This document shows, piece after piece, positions 9,735 through 22,226 of a stretch of 64,000 nucleotides of DNA; position 1 is the first letter of the stretch, and each line of letters starts with the position of its first letter. Made by a program: the position numbers and the translations under genes. The stretch comes from Neurospora crassa OR74A. Lineage: Eukaryota > Ascomycota > Sordariomycetes > Sordariales > Sordariaceae. Where the stretch lies: the NCBI RefSeq assembly GCF_000182925.2, contig NC_026501.1, forward strand, positions 8,101,917-8,165,916. Reading direction: 5' to 3'. The notes under the pieces are model-generated. The model was not told the origin of the DNA. It saw nothing but the letters and a program-made list of their open reading frames with translations, and searched no databases.

Positions 9735-11190
9735 GACGTGGATTACGGCTCTTGGACGCGTCGCACGTCTGTTTATTAGGGATACATGACCGAAAGTGGT
9801 TCGAGAAGCTCGAAAAGTTTTGGCAAGAAGGTAGGGGATGGTTAAAGCGATTTGTGTTGTGTTACGATGCTAGCTCTACCGTTGCGGGACCGGGAGCATA
9901 GTTTTGGTGGGTGATGTGAAGTAATTACAGTATGTTACGTGATGCTGCAACGTAGGCTGGGAAGGAAATGGTCTCTGGGGACACTCAAATGTAAAGACTA
10001 CGGTATATATCTAAGAAGACATGAAGCTGCATATTGGCCAGGGAGAGATGAATATAGATTAAAAGAAAGATGATTCAGCAATTGTAAACCCCGCGGCGGA
10101 CACTAATTGCGCGAGTGTCTACTGCGAGTTATTGTTATAACGCGCATTGTAAATTTCACACGTAAAGAATGTATGGCACAATGAACGAATTGCGTTGACC
10201 CACTTGTCGTGACACAGAATTACTGGGAATCCCAACGTCGATTGTGTGATCATCACTATACAGGTGTTCCGTGACAACCATGTAAAGCTGGAACGAGGCG
10301 CATAGTCATTTGATCAGAGTAGTCGATTGTGTTCCTGTTTCCCTCCCGCGTGATGATTCTCAGAAACGCAGTGGTGTGTAGACTGTTAGTGGTTACCACC
10401 CCCACCTGATTAGGGGGTTGGTCAATGCTCAGACCACAGCGCTCGTTATCTTATCAATTAGGTTCAATCACCCAGTCTGCAAGTATTGATGGAAGCAATC
10501 ATCACCTCGTATAAATGATGTACGAAAAGCCCTCTTCGGCGCTTGATTTATTCGTTTTCCCGACCGGATGTACCTCCATTCCCCCGCGTCTACCAAGAAT
10601 TTCGGCTGTGTTGTGATACATACATACAAGTCCCTCTCTCTCCCAAGCCGTAATCGCATTGCTGCTTTCCTACTGCAACTGTAACTGTAAATCTTTGCTG
10701 AAAACAAGTTCGCGCTTCGATACTCGCAAACCGATCGCAAGCTAACAGAACAAGCATCTCAGAAAGTATCCGCAACAGTTCCCAGCCCGTTGTGCTAATT
10801 TGAATGATTACTTGACCGAAGAAGAAAGGCAAAGGAAAAGAAGAGAAAGCTGACTCGGAAAAAGTGAGAGTCAGTGACGCGGTTGAGCAACGCCAGAGAG
10901 CAAAATTGGGGGTAGAAAAAGCCAAATGTTGTCAAAGGCATTTCCTATGTTTTGAACCACGCTAGACCCGCCACCATTTCACATCAAAACTCCAGACGAT
11001 TCTGTTGTCAAAAGTCCCTACCGTCTGGGTTCGGTAAGCCGCGTTTTGTGCATAATACATATGTTTTGAAAAAAGACCAAGACGACGGAAGTGCATGTGC
11101 ATAGAAATATGATGAGAAGTAGGTAGTCTTCAGGTATAAAAAGTTCCTATAAAACTGTACAAAGGAGATTGAAGATACGGTGTGCGTAGG

Positions 11191-11214
11191 TGTGTGTGTG
11201 TGTGTGTGTGTGTG
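11191..11214. repeat. (TG)n microsatellite
   Basis: About twelve TG units in the presumed 3' untranslated region of ham-4, which is transcribed from the other strand. Confidence 0.9.
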
Positions 11215-11242
11215 GGTTGTGGTGTCATGATACCGGCCTGCC

Positions 11243-13689
11243 CTAATTCTTCGCCTGCGGCTGCCACCCGTTGAGGTAAGCCATCAGACCCATTCCAATG
11301 AAAACGACTCCAAGGACGGAAACGTAGGGCATGGCTTGTATCAACGCACGGTCCTGGTGCGGGTATACTAGCGCGGGCGAAGATGACGGTTTCAAGGTGT
11401 CCGTCAGCGCCAAACTGGGCACCTCCTCAGCATGATCCTCGGAGGAGCCATCAGACTGGGTTGGTCCAGTCACTGCAGCGCCATTGGCCTTGGGCAATGC
11501 CTCGTCAACCTCCTTGTCCTTCCCTCCTTGTTGCGATCTACCGCGAGAGGACGAACGCGATTTGCGCGCCGCGGCTTGCTGTTCTTCCTCATCTCGCTGA
11601 CGTATTTGCAAGATCAACTGACTCAACGTCTTACGGTCAGCATCCCGCTCTGCCTCTGCCTGCTCAGCCCTGTTTCTGAAAGCTTCCAGCTGTTCCCTCA
11701 ACCCCTTCATCTCCGTCGTCATGGACTCTATCCGAGCCTGGAAAGCCGCCGCCATGGCCTCGATATTGCTGGTTTCCGGTTTCGGGCTCTTTTCGGATTC
11801 GAGGCCGCCGAGCGCGCTCGCGTCGTTTGTCTCAGTTTGCTCCGTCGGTGGCTCAAATACTCTCTCCGTTGCCGAGTGGCCGTTCGTTAAAGCTGCCACA
11901 CTCGTGCCATTTGTCACTGCTTGTTGGCTTACTGCCATCTTTTGCATCAAAACCTCCGCCTGTAACCGGGCTTCACGTTCTTCGTTTAGCATCCTCTCCA
12001 GATCTCGCACCCGAGCACTGTTGCTGTCCAGTTCCTTCTTTGCTAGGTTCAAGGCCTCCGTAAGTTGTACAACCTGATTGACATTCGTGTCCTTGGGAGA
12101 AGGGTGTGATTTGGGTCGCTCGGTAATTCCTCGTTTTAGCGAAGGCGCATCCGAAGCGCGGGCAACATCTGGCTTCTCTGGAAGAGGCTGTGAGGGCGGA
12201 GGAGCAGGGGGTTCCGAAAACCGGGTCTTGCTAATTTCCGACTTGAAAGGGATATTCCCGTTCACATGCAACTTAGGGGGCTCAATATCTTCGGGCTTGT
12301 CTTGATTCTTGATGTCGTCTTTCGTAACCAAGGCGGTGATGAACTGACCCGTTCGGATAAGATCGTGGTGCTGCAGCTTGGCATTCCGCATTTCCGTCTT
12401 TTGTAGTGTGAGCAAGTGAATCAGGAATTATGGCACAGGCATGTACTTACTTGAAGCTTTTTGACAATATGTTCAGTCGTGACAGGGTTTAACCAAAATT
12501 GCCTCTGTTGCGCCATACCAGGTATCGGACCACCCATATTGCCAGGCATCATACGCCCATTGCTTGCTAGAGATGCTTGGCTGCCAGCCCGACCGCGGAA
12601 GGGTGGCATGCCGCCCATGGGCATCATCATGCCGCCATTTGAAGGATCGAGATCGCCAAAGTTCATATCCAAGAGGTTGTTCGTTTGGGTAACGAACCCA
12701 GCATGCTCGACTTTGGCGGCAACCTTGTGGTGAACTACCGTCTTTTGGTCCTCACTAACAATGTCGATACCGAGTTCGAGATGGTCTTGAGACTGGAGCT
12801 CATGGGGTTCCGACTCGCGATTTTCGGGCGACAGACGGTTGCCATTGACGAAGGTGCCGTTTGAGGACTTGACATCCTTGATAAATATCTTGCCGTCTTG
12901 GTTGGCCCAGATCTCGGCGTGCTGACGCGACAACACCTTACTGTCGAAGAAGCCGTTGGTGGGGAGAGGGACGGTTTTCGCATTTGTCTGTCGACCGATT
13001 TTCATTATGTCGGGGTAAAAGGGGACCGAGATGGTCTTGCGTTCGAAGGTGCCATTGAGCGACAGCAGCGACAGCACGGGCAGGCGTTGGGGAGCCATTT
13101 GGTCGGCGCCGGGCCTCGCGAGATTGCTTTGTGACATCATCTGGTTCGGCGCCGACATGGCGGACTGCGGTTGTTGTTGCGGCTGAGGCTGCGATGATGG
13201 CTGCTGTTGCTGATGGTGCATAGTTGGAGGCGCGCCGTTGACGCCATTCGCCATGGGCGGGCGGCCTGTTGCTGAGCGTGAAAGGTCGGACGCTCCTTCT
13301 GGCCTGGCATTAGTCCATGAGTTGGTGTTGTTGTTTTTTGGTTGCGGTTTCTTGCGCAGAGCTTGTGAGTTCGACCAAGGCGCGGTGTCTCCACCGACCG
13401 ACATGGGGTTGCCGTTTCCGTTGACGCCGCCGCTGCTGGTGGTGCTGTTGGGGCTGCCGTTGGTCGGCGCAGTCGAGACGGAGCCGGTCGAGGTCACGGT
13501 GGAGGTGGACGAGGAGGACGCCGTCGACGCAACCGACGACGAGGAGTTTGATCGTTGAAGAGATTTTCGCGACATGAACATGTTCATTCTATTGTCGTCG
13601 GGGTTCATCGGGTTTAGCGATTGGTCGCCATTAATCCATCCCGGCCGATTGAGATTTGCGAAGCTAGGGGGATTCGCGACAGCCGTCAT
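11243..13689 (-). CDS. ham-4: HAM-4/PRO45, tail-anchored FHA protein of STRIPAK (SLMAP/Far10 type)
   Basis: Two exons, 13689-12451 and 12397-11243, with a 53-nt intron, giving 797 aa. Residues 1-200 are low complexity (Ser/Thr then Gln/Pro). An FHA domain spans about 205-320, with IGRQ at 231-234, SRQH at 254-257 and NGTFVNG at 277-283, the residues that read phosphothreonine. After a Met/Gly-rich linker come two coiled-coil stretches (VQLTEALNLAKKELD and the MTTEMKGLREQLEAF region). A single hydrophobic C-terminal segment (VSVLGVVFIGMGLMAYL) forms a tail anchor. This order matches SLMAP/Far9-Far10, called PRO45 in Sordaria and HAM-4 in Neurospora. In those fungi it works in the STRIPAK complex at the nuclear envelope and ER for cell fusion and fruiting-body development. 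That role is known for the family; it is inferred here. Confidence 0.92.
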
Positions 13690-15705
13690 TGAGACCTGGC
13701 GTGGACGGGGCTCTGGGGGAATGGAGCGAAGTGGATACGGGCGGTGGTGTCGCTGGTCGCTAGTGTCGTCGCTTGCCGTCTATGCTAGGACCTTGAGATT
13801 GTTCCCTTTGCAAGTTGCAACAAACTGTCCTTTTTTTTTTTTTTTTGCTGGAAGCTGGAAACGGGGAGCGGGAGCGGGAGCAGGCGCGCGGGCTCCAACT
13901 GGCTGTCACTCGAGGTCTCCGTGCAGCCTCTAGCCCATGCGACTACTTGTTCTTCTCTTCCTGACCTTGTTATGTACCTGCGCCACTATTGATGGAGTTT
14001 GGACGGGTTGTTGGCAACTATAGGGGCTGAAAGCAAAAGGGTCAGTTAGAGGCGAGTAATGTTACCCAGCACGCGGCGGTAATCTGGCCGTGACGTCGAG
14101 CACTTGGCGCAGGGATTCCGGGGTTCCAAGGTGGATTGGACAAGTGGACAATGGCCGCCGACGACTGTCGAGTTAGGAGTGCGCACTTGCTCTTTGGTAA
14201 CTTCGCGCCCTTGCTGGCGGAGGGGCAGGCACCGAGTCGAGAGGCGATCCCGTCGTGATGTTGGTGCTTATATAGTAAAGAAGGAGCAAGCGAGAAGCAA
14301 GCATACCTAGTAATAGCAAGTTGTGACGGCGATTTCGAGGGCAGATGGGGAAAATGGCAAATGGCAAAGCACGCTTTCGAGACGCGACGGCAACAGTATG
14401 GCACTCGACGATGGTTGAACCAGAATATCCACGAGGCGACTCACGTTTCCAGAGTCCTGACGTTGCCTTGGAGAGGAACCAACCGTACCTGAAGCGCTTA
14501 GTGGGCAGGGGACTGAAGGCCGGCCGGAGCCACGGAGTGGTCCATGCGTGCAGCTGGCTCAGCTAAACTTTCCCACCAAATCCCAAACAGGACTACCCCG
14601 TTCCTCGCGATTGGGCCTTTGACTAGCAGCACTGCCGCTGCCCGGCCAGTGGTCGCTGGCTTCTGCAGTGGTACCTAGGTACCTACAGCCGTGTACTGGT
14701 AGTCCCCGCCCCTGTTTCTACAATGAAGCACCTCTTCGCTTGGTACCTGTAGGTCTGCTTGAACTTGCTTGAGGTGACCCATTGGCTCTTGGATGCCGAC
14801 CAGTTGAAGATGCAGCGGTAAACACGATCAAGGTGTCCTGCGTATATGATACAGTGATTGTATCGGAATGAAATTGGTGTGCGATATGTGCAGGCCAACC
14901 ACCAGGGGCAAGATGATGGTCTGTACGTGGGTGCAGGCGCAATCTTCAGGAGCTTGAATCCCGTCTTTCACGGAGATGAAAAAGAACCAACTGAACAAGG
15001 GAGAGGCATGATTTCAACTTGCGCTGGCTGTCAGTCTGTCACCAACTCCAGCAGGAACTCCCTATCACGTGAGCAATGCCTGTAAATGGTAATTGGAAAG
15101 GACATAAATGGAGTTGACGATGGCACGTCGCCCGCTAGGCGACTACAGTTCTAGGTGGTCTGACGGGCAACGCCGAGGTTGGTGGCCCAAGCGTCTAGAC
15201 GTTCCAAAGACATGAAAGAGGTTCCATAGGTGATCCCCGCCTATCCCGGTTCTGTTAGAGCTTCATCTGCCAAGTGGTGAAGCTTGCAAGTACAGTACGA
15301 CAGCAAGGACTCACAAAGGTGGATTAAAGATATCAGAAACGCTCATTATTGCATCCCTATAGTTGGGATAGACCGTCTATAGTTATTGATCTCTTCTTTA
15401 GGTTTTGAGAAGACTCACGCTTCGTGAAACAGAGACAAGCTTTCACATGCAGTGGCCTTATCACGATGGAATGTTCCCTGTAGCACTTGATAGTTCCTCC
15501 CGGCGGGCAAGGCTGATGCGGTGGAGTCCTCGTTCACACGCTGAAATCGTCCGTGCGTCACTTTTTGCAATTGCCCGCGGCAACCACTCTATCGCGGAAT
15601 TCCTCCCACTTCTTTGAGATCGCAAGCGAAGCAGCATCAGCTGGCAGTTCCTCTGGCCGCAATTAGCTTTGCAGTGTCGTCAATCCCATACCGCCAATTA
15701 CCAAG
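13690..15705. other. intergenic between ham-4 and MGR2
   Basis: About 2 kb. A T16 tract at 13831-13846 and a G-rich stretch follow the ham-4 start, and a palindromic GGTACCTAGGTACC motif lies at 14670-14683. The frames at 14042-14566 lie antisense to each other and show no domains. Confidence 0.5.
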
Positions 15706-16333
15706 ATGCCTCCTCCTCCCCAGCACGGTGGTGCCGTTGGGCCCTCCAACTTTGACAAGTGTATGGGCTGACTCCACGGCAACAACTCGAGAGGGGTTTG
15801 CGATAACCAAAAACAACATGGAGCGTGCTAACATGATGCCATCCTCGCAGTCAAGATGGGTGCCATGATGGGCGGCAGTATGTTTCCCCTGCCCGTGATA
15901 TGATGAAGACTCCGGTCGCTAACCTCTTGCGATTACAGCTGTCGGCTGCATCATTGGTTTCATTTTCGGTAGGCCCATCGCCCAAAGACTCAATTGACCT
16001 ACGGGCATGTCCTGACGTGCGCCACTCTCCAGGGACCGTCAACATTTTCAGATATGGTGCCGGCCCTAACGGCATCATGAGGACATTGGGCCAGTACATG
16101 CTCGGTTCGGGCGCGACCTTTGGGTAGGAAACCCCTTCGACACAGAACTTTGTACTGGACTCTACCGCTGACACAGCCGTCCTTCCAGCTTTTTCATGTC
16201 CATCGGAAGCGTCATTCGTTCCGACTCCTCGCCCATTGTCGCCGAGGCCTATTATCGTGCCCAGAGGAGGCCCATGATTATGGCCGCCCAGGCCTTCCGC
16301 CCCGCCTACTACCCGACTCGTCGCTCCGACTAA
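15706..16333 (+). CDS. mgr2: Mgr2/ROMO1-family TIM23 lateral gatekeeper subunit
   Basis: Five exons: 15706-15760, 15851-15877, 15939-15968, 16033-16123 and 16189-16333, giving 115 aa. None of the exons stands out as an open frame, so the model rests on splice sites and homology. The protein starts MPPPPQHGGAVGPSNFDKF and contains two glycine-zipper membrane helices: MGAMMGGTVGCIIGFIFG, and a second around LGSGATFGFFMSIGSVIR. Conserved Arg/Gly residues (FRYGAGPNGIMRTLGQYM) lie between them. This is the ROMO1/Mgr2 signature. In yeast Mgr2 is an inner-membrane subunit of the TIM23 translocase that gates lateral release of precursors. The length is close to the yeast protein. Exons 2 and 3 are only 27 and 30 nt. 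Confidence 0.9.
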
Positions 16334-18574
16334 GCGTCCACGCAGGAGGCACGATTTGCTGTACTTTATGTGTAAATAATAGGGCCGCACTCGGGAGCGA
16401 CTATGGATACGGCGTCTTGGGCGTTTGTTCAGAATTCACAGAAATTCTAATCATGCGTGGATCAGTTTGGGCCCCTTTTGTCTGATATAACTTTTGACGA
16501 GCGACAACTCAGGAAGGGTGCTTCCGGGCTTCTGTGCTTGTATTCAACAGATGTTTGCTGACTTTCATGACAACAGGCCAGCTTTACGAATGGGCATGCT
16601 GTGCAAGCCGACCGGCATGATGAGGCTCTTCGGCTGTGCTACAACATTGGGCCTGAGTTAGCATGTTAATTTTGTTGGAATGGAAATTCAGCAACACGTA
16701 TACTATGCGAAACGAGATCAGCGCCCAAAGTTTCACATCCTGGTTAAAGGCGGCCAAGTGATCGATACATACAAGCCACCCTAATACCGTCTAAGACAAT
16801 TTCATGCGGCTCAAAAAATGCATCGCACTTGCAATCTTAAAGCAATATCCATTCACTCCCTTGAGAATATCTCGTCCAGTGAACCAACAGATACCCAACC
16901 ATCGTCACTTCCGCCAAGAGGAGACAAACTGGGCGAAAATATTGGAGAGAAATCATCTTTACCACTGTACGGAATCGAGTCAACAGCAGTAGCTCGAAAC
17001 TTGCAACAAGTGCCAGTCAAAGGAGGCTGAGATCCGCGGCAAGAGGAATACATCAGCTTCTAGACATGCCACAGTCTTACTTAGGAGGATCGGTTTCTGG
17101 CTGTTGCTGCATCTGCATACATCCAGCTGCGGTCCGGACTCGTTGACCTAGCAACATTGCGACTCTCTGTTCGAATACAGCGATCAATCGACTAAAGCTA
17201 GTTACAGGTCATTGGTTCATTCTTTTTGGATGACGGGCTCGACCGAACAGTTCCCATTGTTCCGGCAGCATTTGTTGCCATGCTTTGGGATTTTCCAAGG
17301 TCGTCCGTCAGCAGCCTTCTCATTTTTTGGCGCTTGTTCTGTTTTGCCAGTTCCTTGCTTCCTGCACCGGCGATCATAATTGTGATTGAGCCTCTGACAT
17401 TTCCCTTGCATTGAAGAGTCCGGCAACGCCGGGTTAAAGCTCTACCGTTTGCTTGTACCGCCACATACACGCAACCAAACGCAACTGGCAGACCTTTGAC
17501 CCTACAGGGTCCGCACGATTGTGCCTGTCCTGGCATACGAGTTGCGCGAGACCATACGGTATACATATATGTATGCACTTTCGACTCACAGATTAACATC
17601 AAGTCCGTGCGAGCCTGTGCGGTACGCTGCTTGGGCGTCAGTATCTAGTATTCTCTCCTTACTTTCAAGAAGGCTGACTGCATGATCGACTACCAGGGAC
17701 TTTACGAGATGATAGCTCAGTGCCATGGCCAGCAATGGCTGTACCCCTTCTCGTTATTCCTAGCGCTCTTCCGGCGATAACGGAGTGCTCGTCATCTTGC
17801 GGTCCAGGAAAATGGGAGCCGTGGAGCTGTACCCATAATATCGTCGACAATTCAACACCTGGAGATCGCTAGATGGAGATCCTCTTGCTGTCCACCTCGT
17901 ACTTCAACGGTGAACCTCCATTTGGTGTTTTCGTTTACCCAAGTGTCTCTCTATGGCCACTCCTAGCGGTGGGCAGGCCGGATATGTTGTGAGTTTTGTC
18001 CGACAAATCCGATGCCGCAAACAACCTGGTCTCTGTGCGCACTAATCTGAAAAATATATATGCTGGTCCAGCTGAGCTGAACAGCTCCCTAACACCATGT
18101 GACATGGCTCAAGGACAGCGCTGATCTTGATTACTCTGAAGTTGTGGACATTGAGTTTGTTTCCACGCCGGATCTCGGATGGTACCTGACGATTCCGTTG
18201 GCAGACTATCATCATCATCAATCTCAGGGATAATGTGTACTTTGCTGCATCGACTAGGTGCAACAGATACGGAGGATGTCGATCGGGGTAGTGGGTCGAT
18301 CCCAAACAGCATCTGTGATCTATCCACCCTGCCGTTCCTTTTTCCCTCTCGCTGTGCTGGTCACATTACGGGGCGTTTCTCGGGGATAGCTAGGACTGGG
18401 TCGGCCTGTGTTGATTATTGTGTCACGGATGGCGCCAAAGCGGTAGGTCCTTGCGGTCTTAGTCTCCCAAAGGGATTTGTATAAGAAGTAACGATGTAGT
18501 TCTTCGTAGCTGAGGATGTTCGGCCGTCCTTGGACACTCATACCCATAGTCTTCCTTCCAACAACTCGGTTGCA
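16334..18574. other. intergenic between MGR2 and laccase
   Basis: About 2.2 kb with only short frames on both strands and no domain I can recognise. The rightmost part must hold the laccase promoter. Confidence 0.5.
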
Positions 18575-18584
18575 CTTATAAGGG
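18575..18584 (+). promoter_or_regulatory. possible TATA box of the laccase gene
   Basis: CTTATAAGGG lies about 45 bp before the ATG at 18627 and about 95 bp before the ATG at 18676, a suitable position for a core promoter element. Confidence 0.4.
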
Positions 18585-18675
18585 TCGACAAAGTATATCT
18601 TCTGTTTCATCCCTTTACTCTTCATCATGGGTGTAGTAGGACGCGCCATAGTAGAGGTCAGCTCTAAACTTACAG

Positions 18676-20152
18676 GTGTTGTTGCGAACTTGGTTCAAGA
18701 GGAAACAAATGGGTATGTTTCCATTTCTTTCTTCCTTAGGAGGAAGAAGACCACTAACGTCATCTTGTTCAAGTTCATCCCGACTGGGAACGTTTCTCTT
18801 TTCATTTCTAGCATTCTTCTTGGGCAATTTAACACCGGATGGACAATATCCATGGGGAAACCTCACCGACTGGGGAAACAACCAATACACCGATGGTCCT
18901 GCAACAGGAGTAGTGAGAACGTACGACTTTGTCATCAGCCGAGGAGTCATTGCACCGGATGGATACCAACGGGACGTCTTACTAGTGAACGGCGCATTTC
19001 CAGGCCCCCTGATTGAGGCGAACTGGGGTGACATGATTGTCGTTAATGTCTTCAACAACATTTCTTCTCCGGAGGAGGGTACGGCTATGCACTGGCACGG
19101 TTTCCTCCAGGACGATACCCCATGGGATGACGGCGCACCCGGTGTCTCCCAATGTCCCATTGTTCCTGGCAAAAGTTACACGTACGAGTTCAATGCAAGT
19201 CTCTACGGCACATCCTGGTACCACGCCCACTACTCAGCGCAATACGCCGGTGGCATCGTCGGTCCCATCGTCGTCCACGGTCCCACACAGGCCAAGTACG
19301 ACATCGACCTCGGCCCCGTCATGCTCAGCGACTGGTACCACCGCCCCTACTTCGACCTGATCAAGGACATGCTCGCGCCGGGCGGTAGTCCCAGTGTACC
19401 CTCGGACAATAATCTCATCAACGGCAAGATGAACTTTGATTGCGATACCGCCGCCGCAGCAGGCGACCAAACCCCGTGCACTCCCAACGCGGGTATCTCC
19501 AAGTTCAAGTTCCAAACTGGCAAGACCCATCGCCTAAGGCTCATCAACTCGGGCGCCGACGGCGTCCAACGCTTCTCCATTGACGGACATACCATGACCG
19601 TTATCGCCAACGACTTCGTCCCCGTGAAACCCTACAATGTCACGGCCATCTCCCTTGCCGTGGGTCAGCGCGCTGACGTCCTCGTTACCGCCAACGCCGC
19701 TGGCAGTGACCCCAAGTCGGCCTTTTGGATGCGCTCTGACCTGGCCAAGTGCTCTGCAGCCAAGCAGCCGTTCGCGTTAGCGGCCGTTTACTACGACCAA
19801 GCAGACCCCGAAACGGCGCCGTCGAGTCAGCCGTGGGCAGACGCGGGCGACCCGGACAGTACTTGTGGCGCGAGCGACGATTTGGGCAAGAGGGAGCCGC
19901 TTTATCCGATTCCTGTGAGAGGAGAGCCGGCGGTGACCAAGGAGATGAAGATTGAGGCGTACAGGAACGCGTCAGATGTGTTTCTTTTCTTGTTTGATGG
20001 CGTAAGTGCGAGGGTGGATTATAATCACCCGGCGTTGGATATGGTGATGAAGGGAAACATGAGTTTCCCAGAGGTGTCGAACGTGAAGGATTTTGGGTCG
20101 GCGAAGACAGTGAGGGTGGTTGTCATTAACAAGGGGCCTGGACCGTGAGTTT

Positions 20153-20189
<37 letters not shown>

Positions 20190-20616
20190 CCTCTTCCTTT
20201 CTTGAAATTTCGAGAAAAAGGAAAAGCCAAAACTAACTTGATACTGTTGTGAAAACAGACACCCAATGCACCTCCACGGGTATAACTTCTACGTTCTCTC
20301 CTCCGGCCCCGGCGACTGGGACGGTAAGACGATTGTCCGCTCTTCCAACCCCGTGCGAAGAGACACCGAGGTTGTCAGGCCCCACGGGCACTTGGTGCTG
20401 CAGTTTGATGCAAACAATCCGGGCATATGGGCGTTTCATTGCCATATCGGGTGGCATGCGTCGGGAGGGTTCGTTGCCAGCTTTTTGACACAGCCGGACG
20501 AGGTGAGGAGGCGATGGGGAGGAGATAGGATGCCAGGTAAAATGGAGCAGGTGTGTAGGGAGTGGGATGCGTGGAGTCAGAACACGGTTGTTGATCAGAT
20601 TGACAGTGGGACATGA
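18676..20616 (+). CDS. laccase (multicopper oxidase)
   Basis: Two exons, 18676-20144 and 20259-20616, giving 608 aa. All four copper motifs are present: HWHG at 139-142 within a QDDTPWDDG context, WYHAH (His183, His185), HPMHLHG at the start of exon 2, and HCHIGWHASGGF near the end. The residue ten after the last Cys is Phe, the axial position of the type 1 copper. The protein ends IDSGT, close to the DSG(L/I/V) C-terminal plug of ascomycete laccases. The enzyme oxidises phenols with reduction of oxygen to water and is normally secreted. The N-terminus is uncertain: the hydrophobic stretch (residues 39-50) is too far in for a clean signal peptide. An intron from about 18714 to 18810 (GTATGT, CTAAC, CTAG) is also possible. 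The 114-nt intron contains a 32-nt T tract. Confidence 0.88.
20156..20187. repeat. poly(T) tract, 32 nt, inside the laccase intron
   Basis: Uninterrupted T run starting about 11 nt after the donor site of the laccase intron. It leaves the branch point (CTAAC near 20232) and acceptor intact. Confidence 0.9.
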
Positions 20617-21168
20617 AGACCCAGGCTGTCGTGCAGGGAGCATTGGGCGTAAAAGGGCGTGGGAGTTAGGTGTAGTTTGGATGGGCTTGGTTTGGTACAT
20701 AAATACCCTTTTGTTTGGATCTTGATTCTTCTGGTCTGTTGGGTTGCAGATGGCCTGATGATCTCGTTGTTCTGATTGTTTGTGAACGCCGATGGTTTAC
20801 TGCTCCATTCTCCAGTGTTCAAACATGTATGAAGTACCTATTTATGGGCTGGAGCAGAAGATTTCGGAAGAGCTTGTTGCCGAGTTGGATACGCATGCCT
20901 ATTTTTTGTGCTGCAGTCATGCAACATCTGAATGCGCATAACTGCATGTCGCGATGCCTTCAAAACGCGGTAGTACAGTTTTTACACGCGGCAGTTGCAT
21001 ATGGCGATAAGATGGAAGTCACAGAAAATACCTACCATAGAGTTTCAATACTTGCAATGATAACATCATCAGTATGCGGTTGTATGCAAGTTACTATCTT
21101 GCCTTGTCATGTCCGTTACCTCGACTCATCTTCACGCAGAGTCATACAAGTTGGGAGTGTCCCGCATC

Positions 21169-21203
<35 letters not shown>

Positions 21204-22226
21204 CTCTTCCCTGGGTCTGTTTGCTCGGCGTTTTTGAGCGACTTTACAGGAGAGAGGTGGCAGATGGGAAATAGGAGATGGAAGGGGTGGTGCGTTGTGA
21301 TGTGATGTTTATGGTATTGAAACTGTGATCTTGCCTGTCTGCACCTTGAGATCTTTGTTTCCGAAGGCCCTCTGAGACTTCCAAACCTGCTAACTTGCTT
21401 GCTTGCTTTTTCAAAAACCTGTACTGTAGTCTTGGACATCGCGGAGACTAAAGTTGGTGTTGTTCGTGATTTGGGCTTCAATTTGATTCGTCGTTTGATC
21501 GGGACATCATATTTCGGTCTTCCAAAATTCTCTGTTGTTTAAATCCAACCTCATCAACATCCCTATCTAGATTCCTCCAAAATACTATGTTTATGACCAA
21601 CCGTTCTGATCCCATATCAGTTTCTCTGTCTCCGTATGGCTGCAGGGAACTGAGTCGCATCATGAGCCATTGCTGTCACAAGAGCAAGATATAAAACCAC
21701 CCGAAAATAAGAACCTTGCGAAGAATCGCTGTAGCCCATTTCAATATCCAAGAAACCAACTACAAAATCTCCAAATAACCGCCAGCCCGATGTTGACAAA
21801 TGCAGAAAACCGATTCTTTCCCTGCCAAACGCCTTTTCTTGGAAACCAATTGTCTCAAAACTGACCAAAAGTCCAAGGCTGCCGATGAAAACCCCGATGT
21901 TGATATAAATGACCATGAAACTGCCCAAACATCAAACGCCCTCTTCCCTGTTTCCATGCCCTGGTTCCTTCCGGGATCGTAGTGTTGTGCCTGTGTATAC
22001 AGCAGCTGCTTTGTTACAATTGTGGAAAAGCGTCTGCTCCTTTCCTTCCTTCTCTTTTCTGTGTTACTGTAGGGCTACCAATTCACTAAATGACTAGAAA
22101 GCTGCGCATTCCGAATGAAACCTCCAATCAACGAGTAGATGGAGGTGGGGAAAGACGAGAGTGATGTCGTAAGGTGCGGATCCCGAAACTGCGGTGTTTC
22201 CTTCGAGTCTCCATAGTGATGTTTTC
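20617..22226. other. intergenic, with a 31-nt T tract
   Basis: About 1.6 kb between the laccase stop and the hypothetical gene on the other strand (convergent 3' ends). A T31 tract lies at 21173-21203. Frames at 20715-21305 and 21617-21928 show no domains. Confidence 0.5.
21173..21203. repeat. poly(T) tract, 31 nt
   Basis: Uninterrupted T run in intergenic DNA. Confidence 0.9.

Larger units (their letters stand above)
9535..11242. other. intergenic, with a 28-nt A tract
   Basis: About 1.7 kb separating the small-gene island from ham-4. It contains CATA repeats near 9567-9582 and an A tract at 9707-9734. A short frame through the A tract (9536-9901) gives a lysine run and is not a credible gene. 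The right end is the 3' untranslated region of ham-4. Confidence 0.5.

Noticed and set aside
12078-13933. Several 75-119-aa plus-strand frames over ham-4
   Set aside because: Antisense shadows of the FHA gene; codon pattern follows the minus strand.
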